Notes: a model not told the origin generated them from the letters alone. A DNA stretch of 64,000 bases from Cryoendolithus antarcticus (GCA_002077065.1 NAJO01000007.1:1054001-1118000), one strand, 5' to 3'. Numbered from the stretch's first letter, positions 40,279 to 52,114 are shown. Program-made: numbers and translations.

Positions 40279-41688
40279 CACTGCGGTCGCTTGGTCGGTG
40301 GTGCACAGAGTGATCATGTGCTAGTTCGTGAAGGGGAGTTCACACTTTCTGTGCGCGCGAGTCATTCATTTGGATGCGCAACCCTACTCAAATGTGTGGT
40401 TGGGGTTGAGATTGGGGTTACGAGGGCGACGACGAGGTCTCGATCGTTTGGGTTGAAGGACCGATATCAGAGTCAGTAGATCGATCGACTATGATCTTTG
40501 GGTTATTATCATATCGGTTTGGGTCCAGTATACTGGGTGCTTGTGGTCGTGTCATCGTCGTCGTCTTTCGAAGCTTGAGATCTTGATATCGTTCAGTATC
40601 CATGGCAAGAGCATGGTCATCTTCTGAACTCCAGAGTATCACAGCACTGAATACCTCCCGACATGCAAGGGATGTCTACGAGCACCTTCTCAGGCATTTG
40701 TATCTCGCACTATACTGATATAGACTACAGTACCTCATCCCAAAGAAGTGCTGGTCGCCCACGAGAAGGGTGCTGGTCTGGGAGCGCGAGGCAGGCACTG
40801 CACCAACGATAGCACGTCTGAGCGCCCAAGTACCTACGTAGGCATATCGGGTCTGCAGCAGACAGACGAGGAGCGCCCAAAGGACGCCGAATGCAGTGAT
40901 CTATCGGACTACCAAACTGTTCTTCGTACTTCCAATGTACAGCAACGCTACGAACAAGCCCCATTACCACATTACATATATCCACCCAAGCTCTGTCGAT
41001 TGAGGAGTCGAAAACCACATCTGCCCGTAGAGCAGTACACCCTCGCAGCCAGTGAATGTCACAACCTACTCGTAAGCGTTGGCGATGTGCTGTAAGGCGA
41101 TATGCAGGCAGGTTCTCGAAAAGGCGGTGGCGAAGATGCTAGCGGCGCGCCATGATTGTGATCAACATGGCCAGGCAGGTGCATGTGAGTAGCATGCTTG
41201 ATTGAGATGTACTTGAGCAGCTGAGGAGAACTATGCAGCCAAGACGGCAAGGCTGGCGGCGGTTGTCATACTACGCAGGACTGCGAGCTGGAGCTGGGTT
41301 CAGCAGCGGACTCGAGACGGCGAAGTCGAGACAACAAATCAAGACGCGGTGGTCAGTGCGACTGGCGCAATAATGTCAACAAGGCAGCCAGTACAGTCCA
41401 CGCGATGACAAAGGAGTAGAGAGCACAGAGTACGAGAGACACAGCAGGATTGGGTTGATATTCTTCATTTCATTGCCTACACTCTCCACCCCAGTAGCAG
41501 AGCATAATCTACACCGCTCTCAAAGCCCGCAGCTGCCCGTAGGCCCATAACCCAAACCCATGAAAACCCCATATCGCGCCATCCATCACAGCCACTGTAC
41601 AGCGCGCTGTTTGCACCATGCCGATGGATATCTGATGTTGTGTAGTCGTAAGAGGAAGAAGCACCGAGGACGGAATGGTGCAAGTCGT
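40279..41688. other. Long intergenic region, no gene supported
   Basis: About 1.4 kb lies between the PRP3 start and the histone H4 stop. It contains the PRP3 promoter and the H4 3' untranslated region. Open frames at 40725-41095 begin only at non-ATG codons and look like chance. I see no tRNA, repeat or mobile element. Confidence 0.45.
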
Positions 41689-42126
<438 letters not shown>

Positions 42127-42623
42127 GTTGATGTGTGTGAGGGGGGTTGGTTGATGGAGAAGTGTTGTTGTTGATGAGGCTTGATGGTGGAGATAGCCGG
42201 TATGGATGTGCGGTAGTGGATGGTGAGTAAGAAAGGTGGTGTAGAGGCGAGGCGCGGGGAATAAGTACAGGCAGCTTCCGAGGGCGGCACTGCGCGTTTG
42301 ATCTTTGCAGGTGTGATCTGAAAGCGCGCTAAGCCTCATTCGCACGCGCACCTTCTGGCGCGTGCTGCCAAGATCACAACATTGCTGGATCAAATGCAAG
42401 CACGGATCACAAAGCGGCCACGCTCACCGCTGCCTTGTGAGTGTCGGTTTCCAGACGTTTGATTCTGAGCGTGATTCTGCAGTGCCCCCGCGCTGTATAT
42501 TTCTCGTCACTTCCACTTCCCTCCTGCACCACTCCACATACGACATCCGACATCCACCATCCATCGACATCATCTTCATCCACCAACACACCAACAACTC
42601 CATCACCCTCAACAACATCTGCA
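42127..42623. promoter_or_regulatory. Shared H4-H3 divergent promoter
   Basis: The 497 bases between the H4 and H3 start codons should drive both genes, giving matched cell-cycle expression. A TATA-like TATATTT lies at 42496-42502, about 120 bases before the H3 ATG. A perfect 8-base inverted repeat (GCACGCGC / GCGCGTGC, spacer 8) lies at 42342-42365 near the middle. Confidence 0.65.
42342..42365. promoter_or_regulatory. Inverted repeat in the H4-H3 promoter
   Basis: The left arm is 42342-42349 and the right arm 42358-42365; the arms are perfectly complementary over 8 bases. A central position in the shared promoter suggests a site for a dimeric factor, but the factor is unknown. Confidence 0.4.
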
Positions 42624-43228
<605 letters not shown>

Positions 43229-44432
43229 ATGGTGACCGCGCTCCTCCTCTTCACACATCACAACATCATGATCATGGGCTACACTTCGACCTCTCCGGCT
43301 TGGGCTGGGTGATGGGCAGTGGGCAGACATGACATGACTCTCAGTATGGCGTTTGGGTTATTGGGTTATTGATCGGGGGTGATCATGGGGTTCGGAGAGA
43401 TATCACAGAGGTGTACCATGGAGACAGATGGGCACAGATGAAGGGGTTGTATCATAATGACAGTGATGCAATGAACATTTTCAAAACCCACTTGCTTGTA
43501 CCACCTCATTGTCGCGTCTTGTGTTTGTCTATGTCCCGTCTTCCACGTAGTCTTCGCTCAAGTCAAGCTGCCGGGCGCAATTTGCTCCCTCCAAGTGACC
43601 AACAGTCTTGTCGCCCGTCTTGATCGCTACAGCAAAGATCGATTCCAGAATCTTCCTCGACATGTCTACAACCGTCGAAGACTATACGGCTAACGGTAAT
43701 TCTCTCGCTCGCCGCAATCGCCTGACGCAGCACGCGAACCATGACGCGCTCACGTACTGTTTTCGACAGCTCACGGTCATCTTTCTCAGGCCCGGTGTCA
43801 AGTGACAACAGATGGATCGGCTACCCGCTCACGGCCTATTACGACAGGCACCGATCGACACTGCTACGGCGTGCTTCGGGAGCGTGCGAACAAGGACTAC
43901 CAGCGCGAGCCTTGGGCAAGAGACTGGCTGAGAATGCTGCCTCACTGTCACCAACGGGCTTGTTCTTGCGGTAGCCGAAAGGCAGAAGGTCTGGATCCTT
44001 CAAAGTGTAGGTCCGCTGTCACACCTTTCGAGGGCGACATATGACGGTCCTCTAGCACGTAGGTCTGTACCAACGTGTTCATTATGAGCAGCGCCTGCGA
44101 TTTGAGGCGAGTTCGCGAATATATCGTACGTATATTTTACTGCTATCTCAGTCCTCTGTACCTGACATGACAGCCCTGCGCATACAGCCTGCATATTTCC
44201 GAACCCGCCAGCATGGCGCTGGACCCTGATTCGGCATATTGCGCAACGGCCAAGATCAGCCGAACAATTGTCTCAACACCGTTGTCAGGAGTCAGTTCCT
44301 CCCTCTCTACTCTGTCGCGTACGCTTATCTTTCTTTCAGCGCGCTGGTGTGTATCAGACTGCTCACATGAACCGACCATGATACCGTAGCCCCGCCTCCG
44401 CTTCGACAGCGAGCTCTCGAACACCGCCCAAG
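43229..44432. other. Intergenic, no gene supported
   Basis: About 1.2 kb follows the H3 stop and precedes the Mpv17-like gene. It holds the H3 3' untranslated region and the next promoter. Short open frames between 43.4 and 44.4 kb have no recognisable content. No tRNA is seen. Confidence 0.45.
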
Positions 44433-45263
44433 ATGAGCACATCCATCTTCACCACCCACCGAACCCTCCGCAACCTCCACTCCACCGTCCACCGCAACCT
44501 CTCACGTCAGCTCCGCCGTCATGAATCCACCAAACCTCCTTCCACACCCAAACCCTCAACTCCGGCCCGGAACCTCTCTACGGCCTCGAACAACTCAGCT
44601 CCCAAAACCTGGACGATCCCCGGCCCAGCCTGGTCCTGGATCGAACCCTTGATGCCACCCTTCCGCGCCTACGGTCGCATGCAACAGCGCTCTCCCTTGC
44701 TCACGCAATTTGAGTCAAGCTTGACGATCTACTTCCTTGGCGACCTCTCTGCCCAAGCAGTCTTCTCCAGCGGCTTCAAGGAGGGATCATACGAGCCAGC
44801 CAGAGGACTCAGAGCACTGCTCATCGGAGGACTGAGCTCCATACCAAGCTATAAATGGTTCATGTTCTTGGGCACGCATTTCAACTATTCCAGCCATCTC
44901 GCATCCCTCGCAGTCAAGATCCTCATCAATCAAACCTTCTTCACGCCAATCTTCAACACCTACTTCTTCGGCATGCAATCGCTTCTCTCCGGCAGCACAC
45001 TTCAAGAAGCCAAAGAGCGAGTCATCGAGACTGTGCCGGTGAGCTGGCGGAATAGCTGGAAGGTCTGGCCGGCTGTGACGGCTTTTAGCTTTACGTTTGT
45101 GCCGCCGCAGTATCGGAATGTTTTTGCGGGGGGGATTGCGGTGGGGTGGCAGACGTATTTGAGTTGGTTGAATAAGAATGCTGAGGGGAAGGGACAGAAG
45201 ACTGTGGAGGTTAAGGGGGCGGGCAGGGGGAAGGTGAGTGTTAAGAAGGAGCGAAAGACGTGA
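44433..45263 (+). CDS. Mpv17/PMP22-family membrane protein (mitochondrial, Sym1-like)
   Basis: This is an intronless gene of 276 residues. The N-terminus is rich in Arg, Ser and Thr with almost no acidic residues (NLHSTVHRNLSRQLRRHEST), as in a mitochondrial presequence. The body has hydrophobic segments typical of the four-helix Mpv17/PMP22 family: LTIYFLGDLSAQAVF, LRALLIGGLSSIPSYKWFMF and KILINQTFFTPIFNTYFFG. The family signature region is NSWKVWPAVTAFSFTFVPPQ followed by YRNVFAGGIAVGWQTYLSW. Members sit in the mitochondrial inner membrane or peroxisomal membrane and affect metabolite flux and mtDNA stability. The C-terminal tail is lysine-rich. Confidence 0.93.
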   Translation: MSTSIFTTHRTLRNLHSTVHRNLSRQLRRHESTKPPSTPKPSTPARNLSTASNNSAPKTWTIPGPAWSWIEPLMPPFRAYGRMQQRSPLLTQFESSLTIYFLGDLSAQAVFSSGFKEGSYEPARGLRALLIGGLSSIPSYKWFMFLGTHFNYSSHLASLAVKILINQTFFTPIFNTYFFGMQSLLSGSTLQEAKERVIETVPVSWRNSWKVWPAVTAFSFTFVPPQYRNVFAGGIAVGWQTYLSWLNKNAEGKGQKTVEVKGAGRGKVSVKKERKT

Positions 45264-46121
45264 GGTGATGGATGAGACGCAGGGGAAGATACAGCGAACG
45301 GCGTCGGCTGCTTCAAGATACAGCTTGCATCGAAGTTTGCGGAAACCAGGCATGTTGCTTATCTGAAGCTGGGGCTTTGATCAAGCAGTCGACCACGACG
45401 AGCCGCGGATGCATGTCATGCCTTAGGCTTCAAAGGGTATTGATTCAGCCTAGAGCATCCGGCGGAGTGTGCAGAGAAGTCACAGGATTAAATCTTTGGG
45501 CACAGACCGGCAAGAATACAGACTGCTCACGGACGCCGTGCTCGCAAGGGCATCGTCTGCATCTGGACCGATCGGCGAGGCGCAAGAGGGCACTACGCAC
45601 CTCATCGAAATTTGAATGCTCGCGTCACGGGGTTCATGAACTCAGTCCTTGATTGCCATTCAACAAACGACGTAGAATCGAAGGCCAGTAGAGCAGCAGA
45701 GGCGGGCAGATGACCATTGCTCGTCATATTGGAAGCTCGGATGAAGCTGAGATGGAGAGAGAAGATGCTCGAGCCGGTGGATGAGCATCGTGGAAGCAGC
45801 ATGGAAGCAGGGAGAACGGTAGCCGAGCCCGAAGGCCTATGTAAAGGTATCTTGGTGGACTGTAGAAAGCAACCAGAGGCGCCAGTGAAGATATCATGGA
45901 GCATCGTCAACGCTCCAACTCTGCATCCGAGTTCTGCATTATGAATTGCACATCATAGCCAGAACTTCCACACCTGCCATCCGGGATCCTCGTTACCTGC
46001 CTTCCGCAGTGGCCTTGACGCTAGATTGACATCACGTGACATCGTACCTCATGCGCGACACGATGACCTCACCCATCTGCATCCCCATCGGCACCGCCTA
46101 CTTCTTTCTGCACATGGCACC
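45264..46121. other. Intergenic, no gene supported
   Basis: A minus-strand open frame (about 45602-45904, roughly 100 codons with an ATG) is present but matches nothing I know and has no visible domain. Otherwise the stretch appears to be flanking sequence. Confidence 0.4.
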
Positions 46122-47813
46122 ATGCCGGGCCTCGAGTCGCTGGTCGATTGCCCTAGTCTTCCCTTAGTCGCCCCTGAGAGTGACTATGGCTCCGACATCG
46201 ACGACGACGCCGTCGCCACCCTCCTCTCCGGCGCCGGGTCGCAACCCTCGGTCGAGACAGTGCTCGTAAGCATTGAGGATCCAGTCCTGCAAGATGCGCC
46301 CTCCACAGTACGGCGGAGTGTGCGCTTCCAGCGGACTCGACTTGATGAGGTGGTGGAAGATTGTAAGACTGGGAAGCCGATGTATGGTCTCAAACGTGAA
46401 GCTACAATCGAAATCGAATACGACGAGCGCAACGGGGTCGCTTTCTCGCGTTAGTCTTGCTAGCTCGCACGATTGTATGATAGGCTGACTGTGACTGACC
46501 TTCAGCGCCTCACAGCGACGCGATTAGCTGATCCCCAAGCCACAGCAGCCAAGGAAGGCGAAGATGTGGCACCGGAACAGCCTGGTGACGACCCACGATC
46601 GCCCTTGGCTCGCTTCCGGAGGACGCCGAAGAAGCCTTTGTCCGTTACCGATTTTGTCTCGCCAGCCTGGTGCGAGCAGCAATATTGGTACTCCCTCTCC
46701 CGGTACGGTCGCGTGAAGCAGACACCTGCTATGCGGAAGGGAAGCTCAGTGCACAAGGTGCTGGAAGAGCAGGTGCACAGGGAATTACGGGTTGAAGTTA
46801 AGACTAGGGAAGATGCTTTTGGGCTGCGGATCTGGAATGTCATACAGGGACTGCGAACGCTGAGGGCAACTGGTATGACCAGAGAGTTAGAGCTTTGGGG
46901 TTTCGTGGAGGATGAGCTGGTCAATGGAATTGTGGATGAAGTGGGCACGACTTGTCCAGACGAAGAGTTGGAGGAGAAGATGTTAATTGCTGGCAAGACG
47001 AAGACAAAGCCGCTTGAGGCGAACCAGCAGACTCTATCGAGTTTCCTCACATCTTCACAAAACGGTGCTACGCCCGGCGGTGATTCGTCATGGCTCGGCA
47101 CCCTCCATCCTCCACCGAAGACATTCTACATTACGGATGTCAAGACTCGTCAGTCCACTGCTCTGCCGGGCACAGGCAGCCCATCGAAGCCTGTCCACAT
47201 TCAGCTAATGCTCTACCACCGCCTGCTAACGTCCCTCTCCCGAAACGAGATCCCTGCAGCAGATGTCTTCGCTCGGTACAGACTGAACTCGGAAGCGATG
47301 TTCAGCGATAGCTTCATAGCCGAGATCAGCCAATTGGACTTCAACATGCCCGACAATGTTTCCTCGGCAGATGAGGGCGAACCACTGTTCGAAAGCAGCC
47401 AGGACTCCATGTCTGAGTTGCTGGCTCATAACTCCTTGACCTCGCTATGGGGTTCCATGATCCAAGAATTCGCCCGCACTATACCACACCCTTCCACCAA
47501 CTCACAACCTTCGCCCATCTCACCTCTCATGGCAGCCGAATACCGACTCCGCTCCACCGGCGCCCTGATTGGCAAGCGCTCCTTCAAGTATGAGTCAGAT
47601 GTCATCGAGCCCTACCTCGAAGACGCTATGCATTGGTGGCGAGGCGAGAGGCCCACGAGGGGCGTAGAGATCGAGGACGCATTCAAGTGCCGAATGTGCG
47701 ACTTTGCTGAGGGATGCTCTTGGAGGAAGGGCAGAGTTGACAAGGGTATTGAGAGGACACGGCTGCGGAGAGAATCGCTCGCTAAGGCTGGAAGGAAGAA
47801 GAGTGAGGTGTAA
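46122..47813 (+). CDS. EXO5: Exonuclease V (EXO5/DEM1), single-strand DNA exonuclease
   Basis: This is an Fe-S-containing PD-(D/E)XK exonuclease; yeast Exo5 acts in mitochondrial genome maintenance. Exon 1 (46122-46449, MPGLESLVDCPSLPL...) and exon 2 (46516-47813) give 541 residues. The donor is GTTAGT and the acceptor CACAG. A closer acceptor at 46505 would bring a stop into frame, so the acceptor choice is inferred from the frame. Catalytic signatures are GIVDEVG and YITDVKTRQS (D-x-K). Iron-sulfur cysteines appear as the early Cys in SPAWCEQQYWYSLSRYGRVK and the C-terminal CRMCDFAEGC, the usual one-plus-three pattern. The HKVLEEQVHREL helix is also typical. Confidence 0.9.
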
Positions 47814-48025
47814 GAACTTACGATATCGGGCTTTGCTCGCGGCCCAGACAGACGATCGCAACCAGAAAGATGATCGTAATCTCCAGCAACAAGTCATGAA
47901 GCTGGTCTTTCCCTGAGCAGTGCCTTGCACACCAAGAGGAGGCCGTTGCTCTACGCTAGATAGGCACTGCCTAGACTCACGACACTATCCCGACATTCAC
48001 TCCACATCTGTAACTTATAGCGACC

Positions 48026-48836
48026 ATGCCCGCTGCTTTGCACCATTCAATCGCCGCCAAGGCCTGGAACATCGGCGAGCTCCAATCGTAGGTCATCCAG
48101 TGCGTCGCCAATCAGGAAACGGCGATCACACTGAAAGACCAGATTACGGATTACCACTACCCGTTCAAGTCCTCCTCGCATCTGATGCTGGTCTCTCGCG
48201 CCACAGCCGATCAATACTGCGGCGCACTCTTCAAGGCACTTCTCAATCCCGAAAGCACTCTTCACTTCGAGGTCACCGATCTCGAGTTCGATCGCATCTC
48301 AAGCTTCCTGTTCTCACTGCCATCTGCGACCCTCAGGGTCTTTCCAACCCAGAGCGAACAGCGCAAGCGAGCCACAGGAGAGTCGAAGATCCAAGCCGAG
48401 CTCCTACTCACGCAACGTTTCGTGGACACTGAGAACGTGAGACAGCTGATGAGGTACACATGGTGCCTAGGGACGTGGGCGACCACTGTCACCAGTCTCA
48501 GCGGTCTGTGGGTTGACTACACCTGTACTCAGATGGGTCACGCAGAGTCCTCTAGCAGTAATGCTTCGCATACTTGCAAGATCTGTTGTGAACGCGAAAG
48601 GCGTTGCCTTACGATGATCTCGAGGAAGCAGAATATGCAACTGCACATGAGCAGCGGCGAAGACATGTGCACTGGAGTGTGTACGAAGCCCTGGAGATCT
48701 TCAAAATCGAGTTGTGGAAGGTATGTTTGCCATAGAGTCTCGAGCCAAATCGTGTTGTCTTGGCGTGACTTGAGCTGACCTTACGCAGGACGAGCAGCTG
48801 TTTGGCGAGAATATCCCAGATTCTTGGGAGGACTGA
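48026..48836 (+). pseudogene. Decayed or misread member of a tandem unknown family (copy A)
   Basis: I do not recognise this family. Reading from the ATG at 48026, codon 22 is TAG (48089-48091), and the same frame then continues open and aligns with the downstream copy B across the stop. Shared core: LVSRATADQYCGALFKALL here against LVSRQIADEYQKSLWKYLR in copy B. After the frame ending at 48436 (GTGAGA donor), a coding-like stretch (LPYDDLEEAEYATAHEQRRR) at 48601-48720 and an exon at 48789-48836 (DEQLFGENIPDSWED) keep phase, totalling 193 codons. The TAG would be a single C-to-T change from CAG. Alternatives are a downstream start near 48184, or a sequencing error. Confidence 0.5.
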
Positions 48837-49527
48837 AAAGAAAAGTAGCCGAGCATGAAGGCAAGGCAGCCAGAAGCAAGGCTCAAAGTCTCTTGCAATG
48901 GCGTGGACACAATGCCAACAATGGCATTTACCACTACCACGAGTCGATCGCCCGACGCGACTACGCGCTCGAGTATAGGGCATGGGCGAGTGTGAGGCCC
49001 ACATGCGGTTATGATATGGTATGGCGGTCGGTCAAGTCCATAGAGATGGTCTATTGTTGACATTGCGGAGGGACGTGCCTGAGCAAGAGCAACCAGGGCG
49101 AAGCACTCCAGTGATCAGTCGAAGCCAGTATAGGTAGTGTCATAGCATAGGACACAGCGAAGGTCAGACAAGACAAGGTGGCGTCTGCTTCCCTCGGAAG
49201 TTGCAGACAGTGCCAAGTGACAGCTGGCAAGTAGTGAGCACAAGTAGTAAGCATCGTGAAGGAATGCGCGCGTTGCTTCACTCCTTGGCAACAAAGGTGC
49301 TCCGTGGCCTGTCACTCGATACACCGAAGTGCAATCGTCCCCAGTCGTTCTACGAGTTACCTCCTCGGCAAGTCTGTGACGCTCCATGTCGGAGGCTCCT
49401 TGCCGAAGCGTTCATCGGTTGCACTGCATTGCCAAGCTGCTGATCGAAGTATCGTCGCGCGTTTCAGTCCAGTGCGTCTAAGGAGCTGCTCTCTCATCGT
49501 GCGAGTCGTTGTATAAGGACTCTCGCG
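48837..49527. other. Intergenic between the two tandem copies
   Basis: About 690 bases separate the two family members. I see no gene or repeat in it. Short open frames on both strands have no recognisable content. Confidence 0.4.
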
Positions 49528-49645
49528 ATGCGAACAATAATAGCAGGAGGATCTCAAAAATCTTGGAAGAGAAGAAGTACAGCAAAGCACAAACCTACCT
49601 CGATCGCTCCTCGCCTCTCAAGCGAGGCAGCTACGTCGATGTATC

Positions 49646-50529
49646 GTGTTGCGCCGAAAGAGGCCGTTCGCGATACTTTCCACCGCTGCCAACAAGGTCT
49701 GGGCGATCGCAGAGTTCCGCGCACAGATCATCGACTCCCTGGTTGCACTCGAGAGGCCCCGTGGTAACTTGCATCTTGTCAGGAAGCGGAGGTACGGATC
49801 TCGACCGTTCATAGCCAGTAGCGGCTTCCAGCTAGTGTCTCGCCAAATCGCCGACGAGTATCAGAAGTCCCTGTGGAAGTACTTACGACTCGATGCCCGG
49901 GAACTTGTCTTCATGGTCCCCGATCTCGATTGTACCGAGGTTTTGGAGTTCTTCGGGACTATGCGCCTAGAGTCTGGACTGCGATCAAGTCTCGTGCGAG
50001 CAAGCACTAGACCAACGGAGGGAATGGGGGTCTTGTTTTCTCCGTTCAGCTTGAATTCTCTGGGGCCTTGAGCAAGCTAGCTGGCAAAGAGGACGAAATG
50101 GAGCAGGCGCTTGCGTCACTCCGCAGCTGGAGTATGTTCGAGCGCTACCACGAGCTGAACGTCTCCGTGTACATTCCTAGAAGCCTGCGTCCGCGGCGCT
50201 GGAAGGAGATGAGGTCGATGCAGGCATTTGACCATCGGGACTTAGGAGCGCAGGGACTGTACGCCGGACCCCTTTTTTCGACCGGCACTCATGCGAAGGA
50301 ATACATCAAGTGCTCGCTCGATCTCGTCGGCGAATTGAACCTTGTCGGCTTCGACTGGTATCAACTCACCACCTCCTCGAAAGAACAGTCCCTACGGCAG
50401 GAGCTCGGATGGTTAGCGGTTGTAGCGATAGGCTGGAGGCAGAAGACAGGCTGGAGACAGACCGAGACCCATGCCCAGAAGATTCGGCGGAAGATCGCAT
50501 GCCTCAGTGGAGGGCTTGAGAAAGACTAA
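49646..50529 (+). CDS. Unknown tandem-family protein (copy B), start unresolved
   Basis: Two exons (49646-49993 and 50050-50529) join in phase across a 56-base intron (GTGCGA...TTCAG), giving about 275 residues. Conserved-looking parts are KVWAIAEFRAQIIDSLVALE, FQLVSRQIADEYQKSLWKYL and LVFMVPDLDCTEVLEFFGTM, which match copy A upstream in order and spacing. The exon 2 product includes LRSWSMFERYHELNVSVYIP. There is no in-frame ATG before 49646, where the codon is GTG. A small exon from the ATG at 49528 (donor at 49577, acceptor ending 49622) would supply a start in phase, but this is weakly supported. Function is unknown; the general style recalls small fungal proteins related to F-box proteins, without a visible F-box. 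Confidence 0.6.
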
Positions 50530-50965
50530 AGGACGCTGAAGCGTACAGACAAGAGAGTGAAGTCGGTAAGACGCTTTAGGCAATTCCGCAGTCGTCTCAT
50601 TCTCTTTGGCTTCGTGCAACTGTCTCGCTCAGCCTTCTGCATTTTGCATCGGTCATGCTTGTCATCCTCTTGGTGTTGCTTGAGTGACGCTACAGCTAGC
50701 TTGGGAGCGAGACATCATTGGTACCGAGGGAACAATGTGGTTGCCTGTGCGGCTGAGTGCAGGTTGTCCAGTGGCTGAACAGCACGGCAAGGTACAGTGT
50801 GGCTGTGAAGGCCAGCTGTGCGAGCTCTCCAGCTAGTTTCGCGATGCAAGTAGATCATCACATAAGGTCCACTAGAAACACGTTTGCTCCTCATTCTCCT
50901 TCCTTCAGTCCCTTCCCGACTCACGGTTCGACACTGCAACATAACCAGAGCTCTCCATCGGAACC
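50530..50965. other. Intergenic, no gene seen
   Basis: This is the 3' flank of copy B and the promoter region of the cyanovirin-N gene. A pyrimidine-rich stretch precedes the ATG at 50966. Confidence 0.45.
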
Positions 50966-52114
50966 ATGACGCGATACCCACCTCAGGGTCAGCCTCAAGG
51001 CGACTATGGCTATGATCAAGGAGCTAGTCAGGACTTCTACAACCAGCAAGGTCCGCCTCAAGGTGGCCAATATGGTCAGCCGAGCTACCAGTCACCGCCG
51101 CCAGGCTACCAACAACCTCAATACGGCAGCGAACACGGTGGTCCGCAGTCATACCAAGGTCAGAACGATCAGCCGTATCAGCAGTACCCACAAAGCGGTC
51201 CTCCACCGCAGCATGGTTACGGAGGTGACCAGTATCACCAAGGCCCTCCGCCACAACAGTACAGCGGATATCCTCCGTCTGGCTACCCTCCACCACAGCA
51301 ACACAACCAAAGCTACGGCGGCTACCCTCCACAAGGCGGGCCCGAAGTAGAAGCCTTCAAGTCTCAATTCGATCGGCCTCACGCATCAGCCTACGGTCAG
51401 CCGTCCGCGCCGTACGGCCAGCCACCTGCACCATATGGTCAAGCACCTTACGGACAACCCGCTCCCTACGGCGCACCAGGACAAGGACAAGAACAAGACC
51501 GTGGCCTCATGGGTGCCCTCGCCGGCGGCGCAGCAGGCGGTTTCGCAGGCCATCAAGTCAACCATGGCTTTCTTGGCACGATCGGCGGTGCGGTAGCCGG
51601 TAGCATGCTGGAAGATAAAGTCAAGGACAAGAAGAAGAAGGACAAGTACAAGAAGGGTAACACTTACAAAGAAGGGAAGAAGCATAAGAAGCCTCGCTCG
51701 CGTCGAGGATCTTCTAGCTCGAGTTCTAGCTCTTCATCTTCGTCTTCGGACTCCGGTAAGCACGGCGTTGTGATGCTGGGCAACTATTCAGTAAGCTCAC
51801 GACATGCCAGACTAGAGCACGATGAGCGGGTCCTGGTGGCTGTGTGCGCAGATGCGAACGGGCATCATCGCGACGGTGAGATTGATCTGAACGATTGCTT
51901 GACTAACACGAATGGGAGATTCTACTGGGCGAAGGGAGGGAATTTCAGGCCGTCGGCTAGGCAGGTAAGGCTGGTGGACGATGGGAGGGTGTTGGAAGCT
52001 GAGTTGGGCGATGGTCGTGGTGGTTGGAACCACGATCACGTTAAGTTGGACGAGAGGATCGAGAATTGGGACGGGAGGCTGCGGTTGCTTGATGCTGAGG
52101 GTAGGGTGGTCTGA
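50966..52114 (+). CDS. Cyanovirin-N (CVNH) domain protein with Gln/Pro/Gly-rich N-terminus
   Basis: This is an intronless gene of 382 residues. Residues 1-175 are low complexity: Gln, Pro, Gly and Tyr (PPQGGQYGQPSYQSPPPGYQ), with PYGQ-type repeats near 145-170. A glycine-zipper segment follows (LMGALAGGAAGGFAGHQVNH, then GTIGGAVAGSML, about 180-213). Next come a Lys-rich stretch and a 13-residue Ser tract. The last 115 residues are a CVNH domain: NYSVSSRHARLEHDERVLVA, IDLNDCLTNTNGRFYW and ARQVRLVDDGRVLEAEL. CVNH domains bind mannose-rich glycans in other proteins. No signal peptide is seen, so the protein is probably cytosolic or released by another route. Cellular role unknown. Confidence 0.9.
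   Translation: MTRYPPQGQPQGDYGYDQGASQDFYNQQGPPQGGQYGQPSYQSPPPGYQQPQYGSEHGGPQSYQGQNDQPYQQYPQSGPPPQHGYGGDQYHQGPPPQQYSGYPPSGYPPPQQHNQSYGGYPPQGGPEVEAFKSQFDRPHASAYGQPSAPYGQPPAPYGQAPYGQPAPYGAPGQGQEQDRGLMGALAGGAAGGFAGHQVNHGFLGTIGGAVAGSMLEDKVKDKKKKDKYKKGNTYKEGKKHKKPRSRRGSSSSSSSSSSSSSDSGKHGVVMLGNYSVSSRHARLEHDERVLVAVCADANGHHRDGEIDLNDCLTNTNGRFYWAKGGNFRPSARQVRLVDDGRVLEAELGDGRGGWNHDHVKLDERIENWDGRLRLLDAEGRVV

Noticed and set aside
40725..41095. Opposing open frames in the long gap before histone H4
   Set aside because: Both begin only at non-ATG codons and show no domain, signal peptide or splice-supported extension.
45602..45904. Minus-strand open frame of about 100 codons
   Set aside because: It has an ATG but no recognisable feature; chance open frames of this length are expected in GC-rich DNA.
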